A stretch of 64,000 nucleotides of DNA, taken from positions 992,001-1,056,000 of the forward strand of contig CM037833.1 of NCBI GenBank assembly GCA_021234535.1, in the 5' to 3' direction. Shown piece by piece: positions 32,920 through 47,800 of this stretch (positions are counted from its first letter, which is position 1; every line of letters begins with the position of its first letter). The position numbers and the translations under genes were made by a program. This DNA is from Stichopus chloronotus (lineage: Eukaryota > Echinodermata > Holothuroidea > Aspidochirotida > Stichopodidae). The notes below the pieces were generated by a model. The model was not told the origin of the DNA, searched no databases, and saw only the letters and a list, made by a program, of their open reading frames with translations.

Positions 32920-35693
32920 TCTTTAGAAGTATTCTTCTACGATTGCTCGGGGTAATTTAAGGCGATAATGTAGGCCTAATGTAAGAAACCTGTCATCACG
33001 TTTGATGGACAAACACTTGCCTTCGAAACTTGTTTGTTCAGTGGTATCTTCACTTTGACGATGTTAGGATTCCTGTGATTTTGTTTGGTAGAAGATAATA
33101 TTAATATGTGACAGTGGTAGCGCGTGAAAAGCTCTAAGACACCATGGTTTAATTCCACATTACGCATTTTGAATTCTCTTTATAAATCATTCAAGAAGCA
33201 TTTAGTGGGAGCAATTCAACGACTTTTGGTTTCAAATCAAACCTTTTTGATTTACATTTTACACACTTCGTTAAAATACATGAATGTTTCAAAATCAATA
33301 AAACGATTCATAAATTACACAATTACTCATGAGAAAGTACAAGACCGTATATGTACAGGAGATAGAATTACTTAAAAAGGAAACAACAGATATTGTGTAA
33401 AATACAATATTTTTCATGATGTAATTTTTCATATTTAAAATTTCCATATTCGATTCTTAGGTTCGTCGTCTATAAAGATACATACGCAAAAGCAAAACAC
33501 TTCTCATATATTACATTGAGTATAGCATACTGTTATTTGTATATGCTATATATTCTGATTGTAATAATAGGGTCCTTCATGTAAGTTATACATATTGCCG
33601 CTTGCTCATACTTTTGATCATCAGTCACCTGCACCTTATCAAAACCTTTTTTCCCAAGTGACAAGACTGTAACATTGCATGGAGAAATCTGTAAACATGA
33701 TAACTGTAAAGTGGGTTGAATATTAAATTAACGATTTGATCAATAATCTTACAATACTTCTTATCAGTCTTTATGGATCATCCTTACTCTATGATGCCTT
33801 AGGTGATGCTTCTTTAACTATATCATAAAATGCAAGTCAGTTTAAATATAATTTTTTTCCATCATATTAATTTCCTGAGAAGTAGGGTTATGAGATATTG
33901 CTTGACAACCTTAGCGCGAACCTTTTATTTAGTACTTTTTATATGAAGCTTTTTTTTTTCATTTATGACGTACTCATCATCTTCACATGAAATCACTTCC
34001 TGATTTCAACACAAATGCATATTTGTCAAATTTGTATTACGTGAAGGAAAAAAGCAAAACAATTTTTGTCACCGTTTGTTGTGCATGTTTAAATAATTTT
34101 CTTTCAATTCTACTTTATGTACTATGAAAGAGCATATGTCCATTTCATGTCAATTATTACCATCTGAAATTCTTTGAGCTTTTCTTCCATCCGAAAACGG
34201 GTCTTGCATAATGCAGTTAAACAGGTCAGGAGAAACCTGAAAAAAAAAAATACGAAAAATCACATCAAATTGCAACTTTATTTTGGTGGTCGAGCCTGTT
34301 CAAGGATGCATTGACAAAAATGTTTCTTGTAAAACAGAAATTTTGGTAAGCCCAACGGATTGATGAACAGGCCGGCTGATCCATGACAGTGGATGATAAT
34401 TTGAGCAAGAGACTGTCGGGATGCCGATATTCTATATCGATCACCCCTATATAGTAAATGCTGTGATCCAGGACCGCAGTGTCCACGTGTTTACTAAAGA
34501 AGTGCATTGTTTACTTTGTTTGATTGTGTAATGAGCACTTTGCAGGGTTATTGTTTTGTAGGTTGGGGAAGTGTTTTAGGTAAACTGAATCCATTGGGAC
34601 ACGTACTTGGGGTATGTGGTGGAGGAATTCAAAGCTAATTATTGTGTCCGGTGCGAGCGGAATTATCTCACCCTGCCGAACCCATTTCTGTTTATAAGCA
34701 GCCTCGAACCGCCAGATCGCTCTCTCTCTCTCCTCGTGTATCCATAGCATGCAGGGTGGAGAGCAGTGTGACCATATAGAGCGGCCTTAGACGGTGAGTG
34801 TGGACTATTCGTTGCAAATAAAATGGTTCGAAGTGTCAGATTGGGTCAGAGATATTGATGTTTTTCTAAGGGATAGGTCGAGGAACAATGATGGGCTGTA
34901 ATTGGTGTAAAAGATTCGGGTATTCGTAATTACTCGTTTTTGTGAAGTACCATTAGGTCATAGCTGTAGGCTATATTAGGATACTGTTAGATTCTACACG
35001 AAGGTGAAACTTATTGGGGGGGGGGGGGGTGAATAGAAGCTTAGGCTTACTATATAGCACTGGTCACTGTTGTTAGGTTAACGTTACGGGGTGTGAAGGG
35101 AACATTAGCAGGGGTGGTTTTCGTGCTTTAAGTGCTTTTCGTGGCTTTTGTCGTCTTTTCTTTGTTTTTCTTGGTCTTTGCTTTTGCTTTGTTTGAAGTT
35201 CCAGTTGATTTGTCAGAGACTTTAATAATAATTATAATGATAAAAAATCGGTTACAAGAATTTTTTCGGGTCTAATCTCGTAGGTAAGCGCCTGTGACGG
35301 TCCATTTGGTTAATTCCAATAAATAACCGGGTCCTACAATTGTACTGGCCCACGACAATACGAAGAAAGTTGCTGTTCGATTGTGTGCGAATACTAGTCG
35401 AATAAGGCATTTACAGATTAATGAGCCCCAAATATCACATTGTTAATTTCCTTTTCTTTACTGTTTGGTTAAAGTCTCTAAGGAATATAGAACAATTCAA
35501 ATATGATACCCCTTTCTTGGACATGACAATTACGTTAGGTCAGGTTTATGACTTTTCCCTTCTTCCGTCTCTAAAGCTTTTTTGAACTATGGAGTTTTCT
35601 TCACCAATTTATCATAGGATTGTGGTCATGCGTTTTGTTGGGCAACTAATTTCATCCCACAATTCTGTGGAAAAATGTAAAATGTACATTTAC
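32920..35693. other. No gene recognised, upstream of NLR-B
   Basis: The first exon of NLR-B should lie here, or further right, on the minus strand; I could not pick a unique ATG with a phase-1 donor. A minus-strand open frame at 34511-34750 has a somewhat protein-like composition (AIWRFEAAYKQKWVRQGEII) but I recognise no family. A G run lies at about 35017-35029. Confidence 0.35.
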
Positions 35694-38600
35694 GAACTTG
35701 ATACATTGCCTACTTTTTTGTTTCGAAAATTTTGGCAACCTGTTTTGTTACTGATATCTACACTGCAATAATGGCACTACAAGTTTTCAAGTTGCATAAA
35801 GGTAGTGGTTTTGTAAAAGCATTTAAAGTTAAAAGCATTTAAATCTGCAGCAGTTTGTGTATTCGTCATTTAAAACTTAGCAACTGTAAGGTTGAGGCTC
35901 AGATTTCTCAGTAGAAATCCAGTTGTTGTGAAATTACAAATTTTTTGGAGGACATGAGTTGACAAGAAGTGCAACCGTCTTTACAACATACAAAGAAATC
36001 ATTTTCTTGATCTCGCTTGCAATTGGCCGGGAAAGCATGCGCAATCCTTTCTTAAGCTCGTCACCGATCTGATTATGCTAGCTCCTTTACCGAATCTCCT
36101 CATCAGTATACATATCGATAAATTGATACAGGCATGTCTTCAATGAAAGAAATGTTTGTCCAATAGATATTAAATTTACGTTGACATGGCTCCAGGAAGC
36201 TTTTCTATTAGGCTGTATATAAGAACAAATGATTCTTCGTATCTCGTATACTTATGTGAATATTGAAAACACATTGAAATTGCCCTGTTCTAATCAGTAC
36301 AGGTTTGGAGGACGAGGTCTGAAATCTAAATTTTATGGCGTATTTAAGTATACTTTTTAGAGAAACGAAAATGTCAGTCATGCTAATAAGTCATTCAACC
36401 AAGGTAAACACATATTAAAATCACATTATTCTATGTTTTGTCTCTTCTTGTTTTCCTATTACACGCATGAACTCAAAATGTTTACGAAGAATACAACATT
36501 CGAAACAAATAAAGTGCCATAGTTCCTCAACAGGAGTAATGATATTGTAATGGTTACATTATCAAGACGTACTGCTATGTAGTATTGAAATAAGCAATCA
36601 CACATGTCACTATTGTTCAAGTCATCGCTTAGTTACCAACAGATCATGGTATGTGTCATATCACAGCATCAGGTCCACAAACTTTCTCATAACTTACCAC
36701 TATGACATAATTACTCGAACTACATTAAATTACAATTCAGCTAGCATCAGTTCGTACTGCCTACAGAACTTACCGTTACATGTGGACTGTACGTTCCAAT
36801 TCTTTACAACTCTCATAAATTAGTGAACCATAGCCTCACTCATTATTTGCAAGTAGGAGCGCTCTGTAACTCATAGGCATTGAATAGAGAAACATGATTA
36901 CACATTAGAAAATACAAATTACCATAGCAATCAACTCTGTGATAAGAATTTTTCAGAGTTAACTCAATGAAAGAATATTGGTGAGAGAAAGTTTTACGTC
37001 AAACTTCTGTTTCCCACTAAACAGCTCAGGAACTCAAGGCCAACGAAAATAGAAAAACATGAGTCATTCATTCACAACATGGTAGGGTACTTACGTGCTG
37101 GAGTGTTTTAATACACCTTTGACAGGTATCGTACTGACGACCTAGCTATGATCCAAAACATTTTTGTTTCATTTCTGCGACGTTAACTTTCGTTTCATAC
37201 GTCCTTTAATTAGCTCACATATCAGCAAACTGGTATCTATTTTTCTGTTTACATGTTTTCAAAATACTTTTTCTTCAATACGCTTGAATGGATATGTTTA
37301 ATGTTTCTTCAGTGAAACAAATGTTTTCTTGCCTGGTGGGTCACTTGCGTTGTTCGGGACTTTTGTTAAGATCTTATGTGCGTCCCATTGTAGTAAATTC
37401 CGAAGTCCCTCCTCTCCTACGAATCAAGTTGCTTGTACCATGTTGATGGTTTGCTATAATGATATTCGGTTACACAGTGCTGGAACATTCATGGTGTACG
37501 TATATTTTATGCCTATCACTTAACCGACAACCATTAAGATTTGCAAATAATTTTGCAGGATTCAAATTAATTGTGGAATTTTCTATACCTGCTTCAAATA
37601 ATACCAATCTCTTTTTTTAGTGGAAGATATCTCATTTGTCAGTCTGAGTGCAGAGAATACACGCCATGTATTGCTTCTATTCTAAAATCGTTACCTTTGA
37701 AACTTCGCCGGAAACACATCAACATGGTAGAAGTCACATCATTTCTTTAAGGTTTTTAGCTGGTAGCGGATTTTCTACCATAATCGTCTTCATAAAGTTG
37801 AATTTTTGTAACTCAGCATACTTTCTTGCCTTATGTAGCAATGAAAATTAACAAATCCAATCCAAGTAATTATTGCAGAAGATTACAGTATAATACTTTG
37901 CTTCTGGGGTTGTATTCTCGAGCTTGACATTACAAACTTAAACCTACACCTCCTTACTTTCAAGCGACATCGATGAAAATACTATAACACTACATTTCTA
38001 TGCAATACATGGCAATGACGTGCAATTGTTCAGTGAAACTTTTCCAGCAACCAAAATATGAATCAATAAGTAAACTAATCGATCAATTAAGTAATCAATA
38101 AATGATAGTTTTCAATCGTAGAACAACAAACCCTGTCGAATATACAATTATCCTAATTTGCAAAATCTTCCAACGTTGAACTGGGCATTGTCATACCTCG
38201 TTCGCGGCAACATCTGGATGACAGACAAACCGACAAATTCATGCTGTACGTCAAAGGTTAACCATTGAGTAAATCCAGTAGTACATTAGACTGAAGCCCA
38301 TTCACTGTTATGGAAAATTTCAATGACGCTATTTTTTTCTTGTAACCACGATGGTGTGATCAGGCAGTGAATCGCTCCGTATGCTCATAAGTTAGGTTTC
38401 CCCTACTGCTCCCCTTTATTTTGCCACGCGTGGACTTATTTCATTGACTAAATTACTGAAAAGAACTGAGGACGAAAGCACGAACCAACTTTTATTGAAC
38501 TAATACATGGCGTGTTATTCACTGCTACTCTTTTACAGCACATAATTTTGCGACCGGAGTCATTTTTTGTTTGAACAGATATATTGTACCTGTGTACCTA

Positions 38601-41600
38601 CTTGGTTTATGCATATGTTTATGCATGCCTGTCTGTTCACGTCAGTTCCAAGTCGTGCAGGCTGTTTGTGTTCTTGATTTTATGACACTTTCAAGACGAG
38701 TGTAAAGGTAATACGATAATGTATAGACGTTGCCACACAAGAGCACTATTTTGGGATCTGTGACATAATAAAACCTGAGGAATAATGAAGCCTGCATTGG
38801 GAACATGATGCCTTTTTCTTGTACATATTCTTGTTCTTTAAAATTGTATGTCGCATATTAACGATGTAAATACTCCAGTGTAGATCGATAAACACCCCCA
38901 CGAATCACAGATGACTTCCTTTGTTTATGAGGTATCAAAAATAAGTCTAAAATAGTGATATTTGTGTAGCACTAGCACCTTCACCCTGCACATGCAGCTT
39001 TTGTCTAAAATCTCACCACATGACCGATTTTTTTTTTTTTTTAGACATGCTTGAAATTGAAACTTTTTGTGATCTTTTATTGAACTTCATCTCAAATACA
39101 GTAGTACACACAGAACACGTTATCTGAAGCTCATGATGTAACTTCGGGTCACCACAAACTGGACCGGAATACATTAACTTGGCAGAAGTTCTGACATTTT
39201 TGATAGGTCGTTTCAATGTTAGGAGAATTCTGACTCATCTCATATCTCAAACTTTTATTTCATAGAAGCACATTTACAAGCTAAACTGTAACACCTATAT
39301 CATAATTACGTCAACAAAGTTAGTATAAGTTACAGTTCATTAGCGTGCTTCTAAGTTAGGATTCTAGAGCTTTAATTTTAAAATACACAAGTAAATCTTC
39401 GTTCCAAATCAATCAGTAATCATATTTTCAATTTGCACTATGAAAAATAAAGTGGAATATATAACTGAACTATTTCGAAATTTATTTCAACGCGTATGTT
39501 TCAAATTCTGTCAGACAAACACAGTGATTACTTTATGCTGTCTATGGGGTTATAGTCATTATTCTAGACTCAGACTCAGATACTGTAATGTAAATCTTAT
39601 AAACTTACCAAGCAGTGAGTCACTTAGTTTGTGAAGGAGATTTCCATATAGTTCCCATTTTCGTTTTGCCACCGGTCAATGCATTTTTCATTGCAATACT
39701 GAAAAAAATGATTACAAAACAAACTTTCATGGTATTCATGCCATTACTCGTACATTAAAATAGCACTCACTTCAATCTCACTCTTCTTTTGTTCTACTGA
39801 GGTTCAACTTGTTGCAAATTCTTATCGCCTTCAGTCAGTATTATCATCTCATGCTGTGATAATGCACATGGTCAATTAAAGATCTTCCTCCTAAAGTAAT
39901 TAAGGTGTGCCAATCCAATGTCTAGGCTTTCTTGAGCTGCCTGGCAAGAGGTATTAGGTGTCATGTCCATAGGTAATATATGTAATCGGGCATGAAAGAG
40001 GGTCTGTTGAACACTTTAGCACGGTTGTAACACGTCATGTAAAGAGTCATAATCAGTGACGCGCTCTGCTACTCTTTTACAGTATGTTTGGAACAAGTTG
40101 TTGTTTTTTTTTGTCTGCAAAAGGGACTGTGAACACCTCGCACAGTGTGCACAAGTGCACACAAAGTATATGACTTTAAAAGCGTAACATTGTTACCGAA
40201 TATGTCGGGCATTGACAATCTTCACATGTCGAAACAGAATGTACTCGTGCAAAGACTATTGTCTTGAAAGGCACAAACAAAATATTGAGAGAGAGGCTAA
40301 AATAGCCTGGTGGGAATTATGATTTCAAAAACAACCTCTACATGCTTCAACGGTCGCTGCTGGTAGAGTGAATGAAGAGATGGCATGCTTGTAATAATGA
40401 TCTTTTTTTTTTCAAATGGAACAATGGATTTCAGGTTCCCTAGCTCCCGTTGACTGACAAGACCGAAGCAAAATACAAAGTAGTATAATACACTCACTAT
40501 AATACACTCACTTGCATCATATGGTTGTAAAGAGTGCACACTTAAACCTGTTCTTTTTTTTTTCAAAATACTGTGTTCATTTGCAATCCAGAATAAGCTG
40601 CATGATAACACCATCTGTTTTATAAAATTCTCTCTTAGTTAACGATCCAAGATACATCGTCTATGACAATGCTTAACACTTTCAACTTTCAACCTGTTTC
40701 CCCACAGAACCATATCAAGGGTCCCTTGAAGTGTCTCGTACTATAAGCAAGGTACTTAAAATGATTGTTCATCACGCAAATTAATTGATGTGTGATTTGA
40801 TAAAAGAAATGATCTCATCATTGTAACCTTTAATGACAGTCCGTCGAAGTATCGGTGTTTCGCTGAGGACTCCACTTCTTGAGACTGTCTAGGCATTCCT
40901 CTAAAGACTAGTAAAAATTTTAACAAATCAATTTTACTAAGTTAACCAATACATGTAAGGATTACATCTCTTTCAATTGGATGTTATAACCCTACGTTGT
41001 TTTCTATAGCCGCAATGTGAGTGGACAACGTGTTGTATTTTGCCACTAAAAATCAAATATGTTACAGACACTACATGAAAAGAAAACATAGTGCATAATA
41101 CTCGATTACGACAAAAACTAACTCCTTTGGGCTATTTACACACAACGTACTGTGATGCGCTACTAACAAAGCTGCCAGTGAAGACCATACAAACTACACG
41201 CAGCCATGTAGTTTTGTTTCCCCCAAAGTCGAGAAAGTCTGACGACCATTTTGCATTTTAAACACAATGACACAAAGTCATGTTGGTTATATAGATATGT
41301 TAATTAATTAGCAGGCCATCAGAGGTATAAGAACCTAAGATGGTGTGAATGAATGAACTTTGTCTTTCTCTTTTTTGCAGTGCAAATGATAATGATGGAA
41401 TCGGTGTTTCCGTTGACTTGTTCAAAGAAGCACTAATTTCATTTGAATGAAAGTTGTCAACCACTACTACATTATCGTATTTGACACTTTTGGTTCTTAC
41501 GTTAGGAAAACTTGAAATCACATCAAATCTATCTAACCTATACCTGTGTATTTTCGTATATTTTCTTCATGGTGCACATTACTAGACTATGGGCGTCTTG

Positions 41601-41839
41601 TCTGCAAGAGTTGTTCAACTTTTGAGAGTGTCCGAAAAGATATATGTACATGGAAGAACTAAGAATATATACTATTAATCTTGCCACATTGAGATGACAA
41701 AGATAGGTAGCTTGTCTACATGAAAAAGGTAGAAATAAACTTCCTATTGAAATATTGCAAGATGAAATGCTGTGTAAAATAACCTTGAAAAAAAAAACAG
41801 ACAAACATGTAAAGCTTCGAAACGAGACTATAATTGATC
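35694..41839 (+). repeat. Segmental duplication, copy A (homologous part)
   Basis: From GAACTT at 35694 the sequence is nearly identical to the DNA starting at 50501, offset about 14.81 kb growing to about 14.84 kb through small indels, as far as about 41576. From there to 41839 it matches 63736-64000 instead. Differences are sparse substitutions and small indels, some in homopolymers. I find no gene inside; the open frames are short and equally preserved in both copies. Homology may continue beyond 41839, where the second copy leaves the window. Confidence 0.95.
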
Positions 41840-44719
41840 ACTGTTGTAGTCTGGGTGAGCTGACTGGTTGCATGCTATAAGTTTGGTATCATTTGAAAGG
41901 TAAGGTAATAAACCAAAGATTCTTAATTCATGAGTAAGTACACTGCTAAGAAGACTATGATATACCGGTATTGCTCTTCTACCACATTTTTATGTTGGGA
42001 ACCACTTATTCTAATGGACCACCCCTCCTCCCCCCCCCCCCCCACACACACATTACTACAATGCAGGTCAGAATTTAGCTTTTTGAACGTGCCTGAAAAT
42101 GTGTACGTTCTTTGGCATTTTGCCCAGTATTGTTACTGCAAAAGGACAACCGGTAGTCACCCCCTAAAACTACGATTTTGGAAAAGAAGCCCTTCAAATA
42201 GACAGATTGTGCGTGATATATGAGTTGAAGTGTTTATCAGGTGTATCTGGAAGCCTGGGCGAAACGGCAGGGGTGAGATTTTGAAAGATTTCTGTGTACA
42301 AAATTGTCTGTTTCAAGTTTGCCGTCGCTCTGTTATAGCACGTGCGTACATGCTATCCAAGATACGTGATTGCATCATGTTGGTAGTGTTAATTGTACTA
42401 CAGAACATTCAGAGCTGCTACGTAGGCTAGCACTGCTATGGCGCTCGTCAGCGTCAAAGGTTTCGTAGTTGTAAACAATAACTTGCATATACGTATACGT
42501 ACTCATAAACTTATATACGTGACTATATTGAAACGGTACATGAAAATCGTAGCGCGGTTGCTGTCGTGCTTACATAGTATTAGTAACTTCAAATGTACTT
42601 CCCTTTTCAATAACACACTTGGATGAAAAAGGCAGGCTGTCACCTTAGTGTGACCTTTGGAATTTCCCGTTCTATATTGGATGGCTCATACAGCGCCTAA
42701 GTTAAGCCGTCATGTAGTATACATTACAGAGATCTGTTGATGTGCAGCAAATAGAAACATTTTGACTCAGATATGATCAGATTATTTTTTTTCAATAGTT
42801 CTTGTTGAAATTTGACTTTTTTAATGTTATTTAACTGATATGTGTAACACATTTTCTTTTAAATGCCTTTGAAATATTGCTTTGCACGTAGGAAGTTGCG
42901 TTCTATACGCAGGTGTTACTCCGTCTAGTCATGGAAATGTTTCCGAGGGAAATGTAAAAATTTGCAGCTGACTTTTATTTCCGGAATCAGTCAACAACAG
43001 TAGGCCTACTCCATGCACCCGAAGTAACTCAATTTTCACGAGACATATTGAGAGGGAAATTGGCTTACCTCACTACAGAGTTAAACATGGTCCTGATTTC
43101 TTGCTTGCGGCTTGCTGCGGATAGGAGAGGCCAACTGCCCACGGAAAGAGTGCTAATAATGAGAGGGAATAAATCACAAAAGATGGACGCATCATGCACC
43201 ATTACCTCGGGAGGGATGCAAAGGACTTATCTACTGGTCTTGGCATGAAAACAGAGTGGATTAAGTCACTATTAATAAGGTGATGTTAATTGCACAGTTC
43301 CACGGGTGTCATTTTATATGTATTTACATTTGAGCGAACTGTTTTGTTTGACAAAGTTCCGTTTGAACATTAGATCTTATAATACCTCCACTGCTAGAAA
43401 ATCAGCAAGCACAGACACTTGACCCGGAAGTGTTCGGTTTGCACAAATTCTGTTTTTGAATACAAAATACGGAAGTGTGACACAGAAATAAATACGTAGA
43501 AGCGTCTTCCGGTTTGTCGTCTGCAACCAACTGAACACTCATGCTGCATCCAAAAGCAGAAGCCTACTACACACAGCTACTTAACATTGATCACAAACGT
43601 TATTCAGCAAAGTGTCATATCAATTTGTGTTTTTTGAACGTTTACTTGGATTGCAAAAAATACTCAGTGGTTTAATTAAAAGAAAAAGTAGTTTCACGAA
43701 ACTGCTGGTGTGCGCAGATCGAGCAGTCGGATGCTACAACGTACGGTTATGTAGCTACAATGGACACTCTTCCAGAAAAATGTCACTGCTGACCTCCCTC
43801 GTAATGTTAGGAGATAAACGCCTAGTTAGGACAAAACACGAGATCAAGATCAAGATCAAAGTTTTCATTGGTGGGTTTTTGATTAATTTTCTTAAACTGA
43901 TATAGCCTTTACAAGTACTGCTACTAGTGCCGTTAGTATGTTAGTAATGTTACCTGCTACAGCATAGGCGACTCTCACAGTGTCAGTGGCGTAGCCTGGT
44001 AGGTGCTGCTGCTGCTCAGTTAAGGTCTGAGGCTTAGGTCTAGTGCAACTTCTATAAAGTCTTTGATCTATAGGTGATGTAGGTAGAGTCTGTAGGTAGA
44101 TCTATAGGTAAAGTCTTCCCTTACAACATGACACCACTTAATTGACCCATGCCATGGCATAGTGAACCAAGGGGGGGGGGGGGGGGGGGGCAGGGGTTAA
44201 TAAGGAGTGTTACAAAGTCTGCATGCAAAGTCCAAATGTTTTCTAAGGGGTTTCTTTGAAAGGGGTAACTTAAATAATTGCTCTCAGTGGTGATATAATA
44301 TTATGGGGTTACAAAGTCTTCGGACAAAATGCAACTGCAAATGATGGCTTGCAAGACCCAAGAGGGTTCTTTGAAAAGAGGGGTTGGGGGAGACCTTAAA
44401 TCACGGATTATTCAATAAAATTGAGAGATTGCAATGTGTTTGCTTCCAAATTCTTCATAGAATGTGCAACGTCAAATGCAGGCTTGTGTGACCTTAAAAT
44501 ATAAATCTAAATGTATCATCATTCTGACATTTTATCATTGAAGCCCAAAGTAAAAGGAGAAGTAGCTGTTGAATATAAAAATAAAACTGTACTCCTTCAA
44601 ATAAATCTGTAGGCTAATTTGTTTAGACCGCTTTGATGTCCAGTTATGTACACACATTTAGAAAAAGGTTGGAACCAAGAGCAGTACTAGCAAATTTCAA
44701 TTTCCTCTTCATGTTGACC

Positions 44720-45073
44720 TTAAAGGGAAATAGGGCGTTGAGAATACACCAACATGACATACTGAGGAAAATAGCGGTAATCATTGTTAAACAATTCAAT
44801 CTAATCAATAAACATCTACCAAAGCTTCATCTCCTCAAAACATTATGCATGTGATGAGTAATGGAAGATGCATCATTTGAACTTTGAAAAGTTTGGGTGA
44901 ACAAATTAGTGATGAGCAACAAATAACTGAATTTCTATCTGTGAGGAGCTTATTTCTTGAAACGAAGGCTTCAGTTCTTCCTTCTTTTGAATAATCTATC
45001 ATTCTGCATCCTCAAACATTGGTTTCAAAAATATGGATGTCTTCTCTAAAAGAAACGCCCTATTTCCCTTTAA
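44720..45073. mobile_element. TTAA-flanked MITE, copy 2
   Basis: TTAA at both edges (44720-44723, 45070-45073). Terminal inverted repeats AGGGAAATAGGGCGTT and AACGCCCTATTTCCCT are near-perfect. The interior of about 310 bp is non-coding and shares long blocks with the copy at 47447, including AATAAACATCTACCAAAGCT. TTAA duplication is characteristic of piggyBac-type elements, but the terminal bases are not the usual CCC start, so the superfamily is left open. Confidence 0.88.
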
Positions 45074-47446
45074 AGGAGTGATTATCGAAAATTTAAGCCA
45101 ATAGTGTATTTGTTGTTGTCCCTGTTTCTGAGATACCTCAGGCCTACTTGAATTGTTGTGCTCATTCGAATATCGTTGCAGTAACTAACAGAATGGAAGG
45201 TTAAAGTACAGAAGCAATGTTTCAGATACGTCTTCTCAATATAGATGTTTTATTTCATGTTAGCATGGCATCATACATTGTCGTGTTCTTCTTATTTCTA
45301 TCTGTTTTATTAAATTAAAGGTTTTTTTTTTTAGTTAAATGAACAGTAGAAACTTAACCTCTTCAACTTTGAACCAAATTTCCAGTTTTGGTAAGTCCTG
45401 ATTGAATCTCTAAAAGAAGCTGGATGAAATTTTTGCTGTTTTTGCTGCGAAAGTTGCATATTTAAACATTATACCATTGCTGTTCTTCTTTTGTTCCTTT
45501 AACTAGAATCGTTTTTCATGTTGCGTGAACACAACACTAAAAGATATTCTCTTGTTTCCTTCTCTGTATTTTTTTTTACTGCTTCGGAAACTGCTGCTGG
45601 TCTTGTGCTGGATTGATGTACTGTACCATACCTTGGATGGTTATCGATTTAATGGCAAATGTTTGCATCCTTTGGGGTTGTAATGGAGTTTTAATTCATC
45701 TTCCATTATGCAATGAAGAATGCACATATGAGTCACTAACCATCACTGGACACAGATATAAAGAAAAACTCCTTCAGCTACTTCTTTATGCAGGATTACT
45801 ATGAAGAAATGCACAACTCTTCGACGACTTTGCAATGCTAAATCATTGCGGTTGGCTTTTAGCTACAGTATTTTTACACCACTATCCTTGCAGAGAAATA
45901 CAGGTGCAAGTGCGCCATTAGAATTTGTACCATGTGATGTATCAGGTGATGCCCACTCATAAGCTGAGGTTGGTAATGGCAGAGTTCTGTTCATTTCACA
46001 CTGTGATTCCTTCCTTTTATTATTGCAGTATGTAGTAAAATGAAAATGGGATGGTGTACTTAGAATGTCCACGCATTAACTCCTGGTAGATTACCAAATA
46101 CGTTTGCTGAGAACCTTTACTCTAAGTTAAACTCTTCATTATATAACACCTGTTAAAGTTCTCCGGTAGAATAGAGCATGCTGTGAGGTGAGCTGTGTGA
46201 AGCCCGGCAGCTTCCCAGTCTCCACCCCTACCTCCCAGCAGTTTTCCAGTTTCCCGCTTAACCCCCAACTCTGTCAACTCACCATGCCTCCCTCCTCTCT
46301 TCGTTCCTTTTTTTTTTTTTTTGCTCTTAATTTTTTGACATCATCCATTGCGTCCCTTAAATATTTGTCTGCCATTGCCCTTTCCCACTGGCAACACCTC
46401 TGGCGTGAAGGTCTATTTGAAGTCTAATTGTCGCTGGCTGTTGTATTTGGGTGCTTAACTTACTACTGCAGTATATGAAAATGATTGCCTGTATACGAAA
46501 ATCAGAAGGATAAGACTTTGTTTGACCTTAACTGTTTCTCTTTTTTCTTAAATGAACACTCGAGGTTGTTCACGAACTAAATGCGTCATTCTTGGAATGG
46601 GAATGACCATAGCCACGTCGTCGTTGACACTGTGTGCAATGAGTAAGAACGTAGCGAAACTAAGACGTTGGCCATTTAACGGAATGCTCTGGCCTGCATG
46701 CCTTACGTGCCACAACATATGACCTTATATGAAATGAAGCTACCGTACATATTTGAAAAGAGAGGTTCGCTAAACCAAACATACTGATGATAGTAATAAC
46801 TGCAACATTAAAGTGATTGCTTGCGAGGGGTAGGAAGTACAAATATTGAAATTTTACGTCCAAACGTATAATTTCACTGTTCAGACATTTTTGGGAAATT
46901 GAATGGTTTTCAGGTGGTTAATTTTGTCCTATTAACATAGCGACAAAAAGTGTAAAATACGACAATGCAGTGGTTGACAGCTTTCTTTCAAGTCAACCAT
47001 GTGCTTCTTTGACAAAAAAACAAAGGGAATGATATACTAAATTTAGTATTGAGTATTAACTTAGTCAATACAACTCAGGATAACTTTCTTTGCACATATG
47101 TGATCAATTTGTAGGTTATTTGTAATTACAGTGCTTCCTTTAACCAAACACCATTCTCGATACCGATCAAGGAACGACGACTTAAGTAAGTATGTTCTTG
47201 ACACACCATTGAGGCTTGTGCTGTTGCATATTCATTATGCAGGCGCTCATAGAAAGAACCGTTAGTTTTCAAAAATATTTTTGGCATTTTGCCAACCCCG
47301 TTGCTTCTCAAAGTACTTATTGTCACTTTCGTTCATTAAAAGACGAAGTCCGTCCATTTGAAGGTTAAGAAAAAAAAAAACCAAACATCATCGCATCCTT
47401 CTGGTATGTTTTTTTTTTTTTTTTTTTCAGTACACACGCAATCAAT

Positions 47447-47800
47447 TTAAAGGAAAATAGGACGTTTAGAATACACCAACATGACACCCAAAAGAAAATA
47501 GCGGTAATCATTGTTAAACCATTCAGTGTCATCAATAAACATCTACCAAAGCTTCATCTCCTCAAAACATTATGCATGTGATGAGTAATGGAAGATGCAT
47601 CATTTGAATTTTGAAAAGTTTGGGTGAACAAATTAGTGTTGAGGAACAAATAACTGAATTTCTATCTGTGAGAAGCTTATTTCTTGAAAGGAAGGCTACT
47701 GTCCTTCCTTATTTTGAATAATCTATCATTCTACGTCCACAAGCCTTTTCTTCAAAAATATGGATGTTTTCTCTAAATCAAACGCCTTATTTCCCTTTAA
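47447..47800. mobile_element. TTAA-flanked MITE, copy 3
   Basis: TTAA at both edges (47447-47450, 47797-47800). The left end AGGAAAATAGGACGTT and right end AACGCCTTATTTCCCT are slightly diverged from copy 2. Same orientation as copies 1 and 2. It is very similar to copy 2 and adjoins a long T run at 47409-47427. Confidence 0.88.

Noticed and set aside
37329..37523. Small frames repeated in both duplication copies (also 39440, 39013 minus, 40297 minus and their partners)
   Set aside because: Their preservation follows from the recent duplication and is no higher than in the surrounding non-coding DNA, so it is not evidence of coding.
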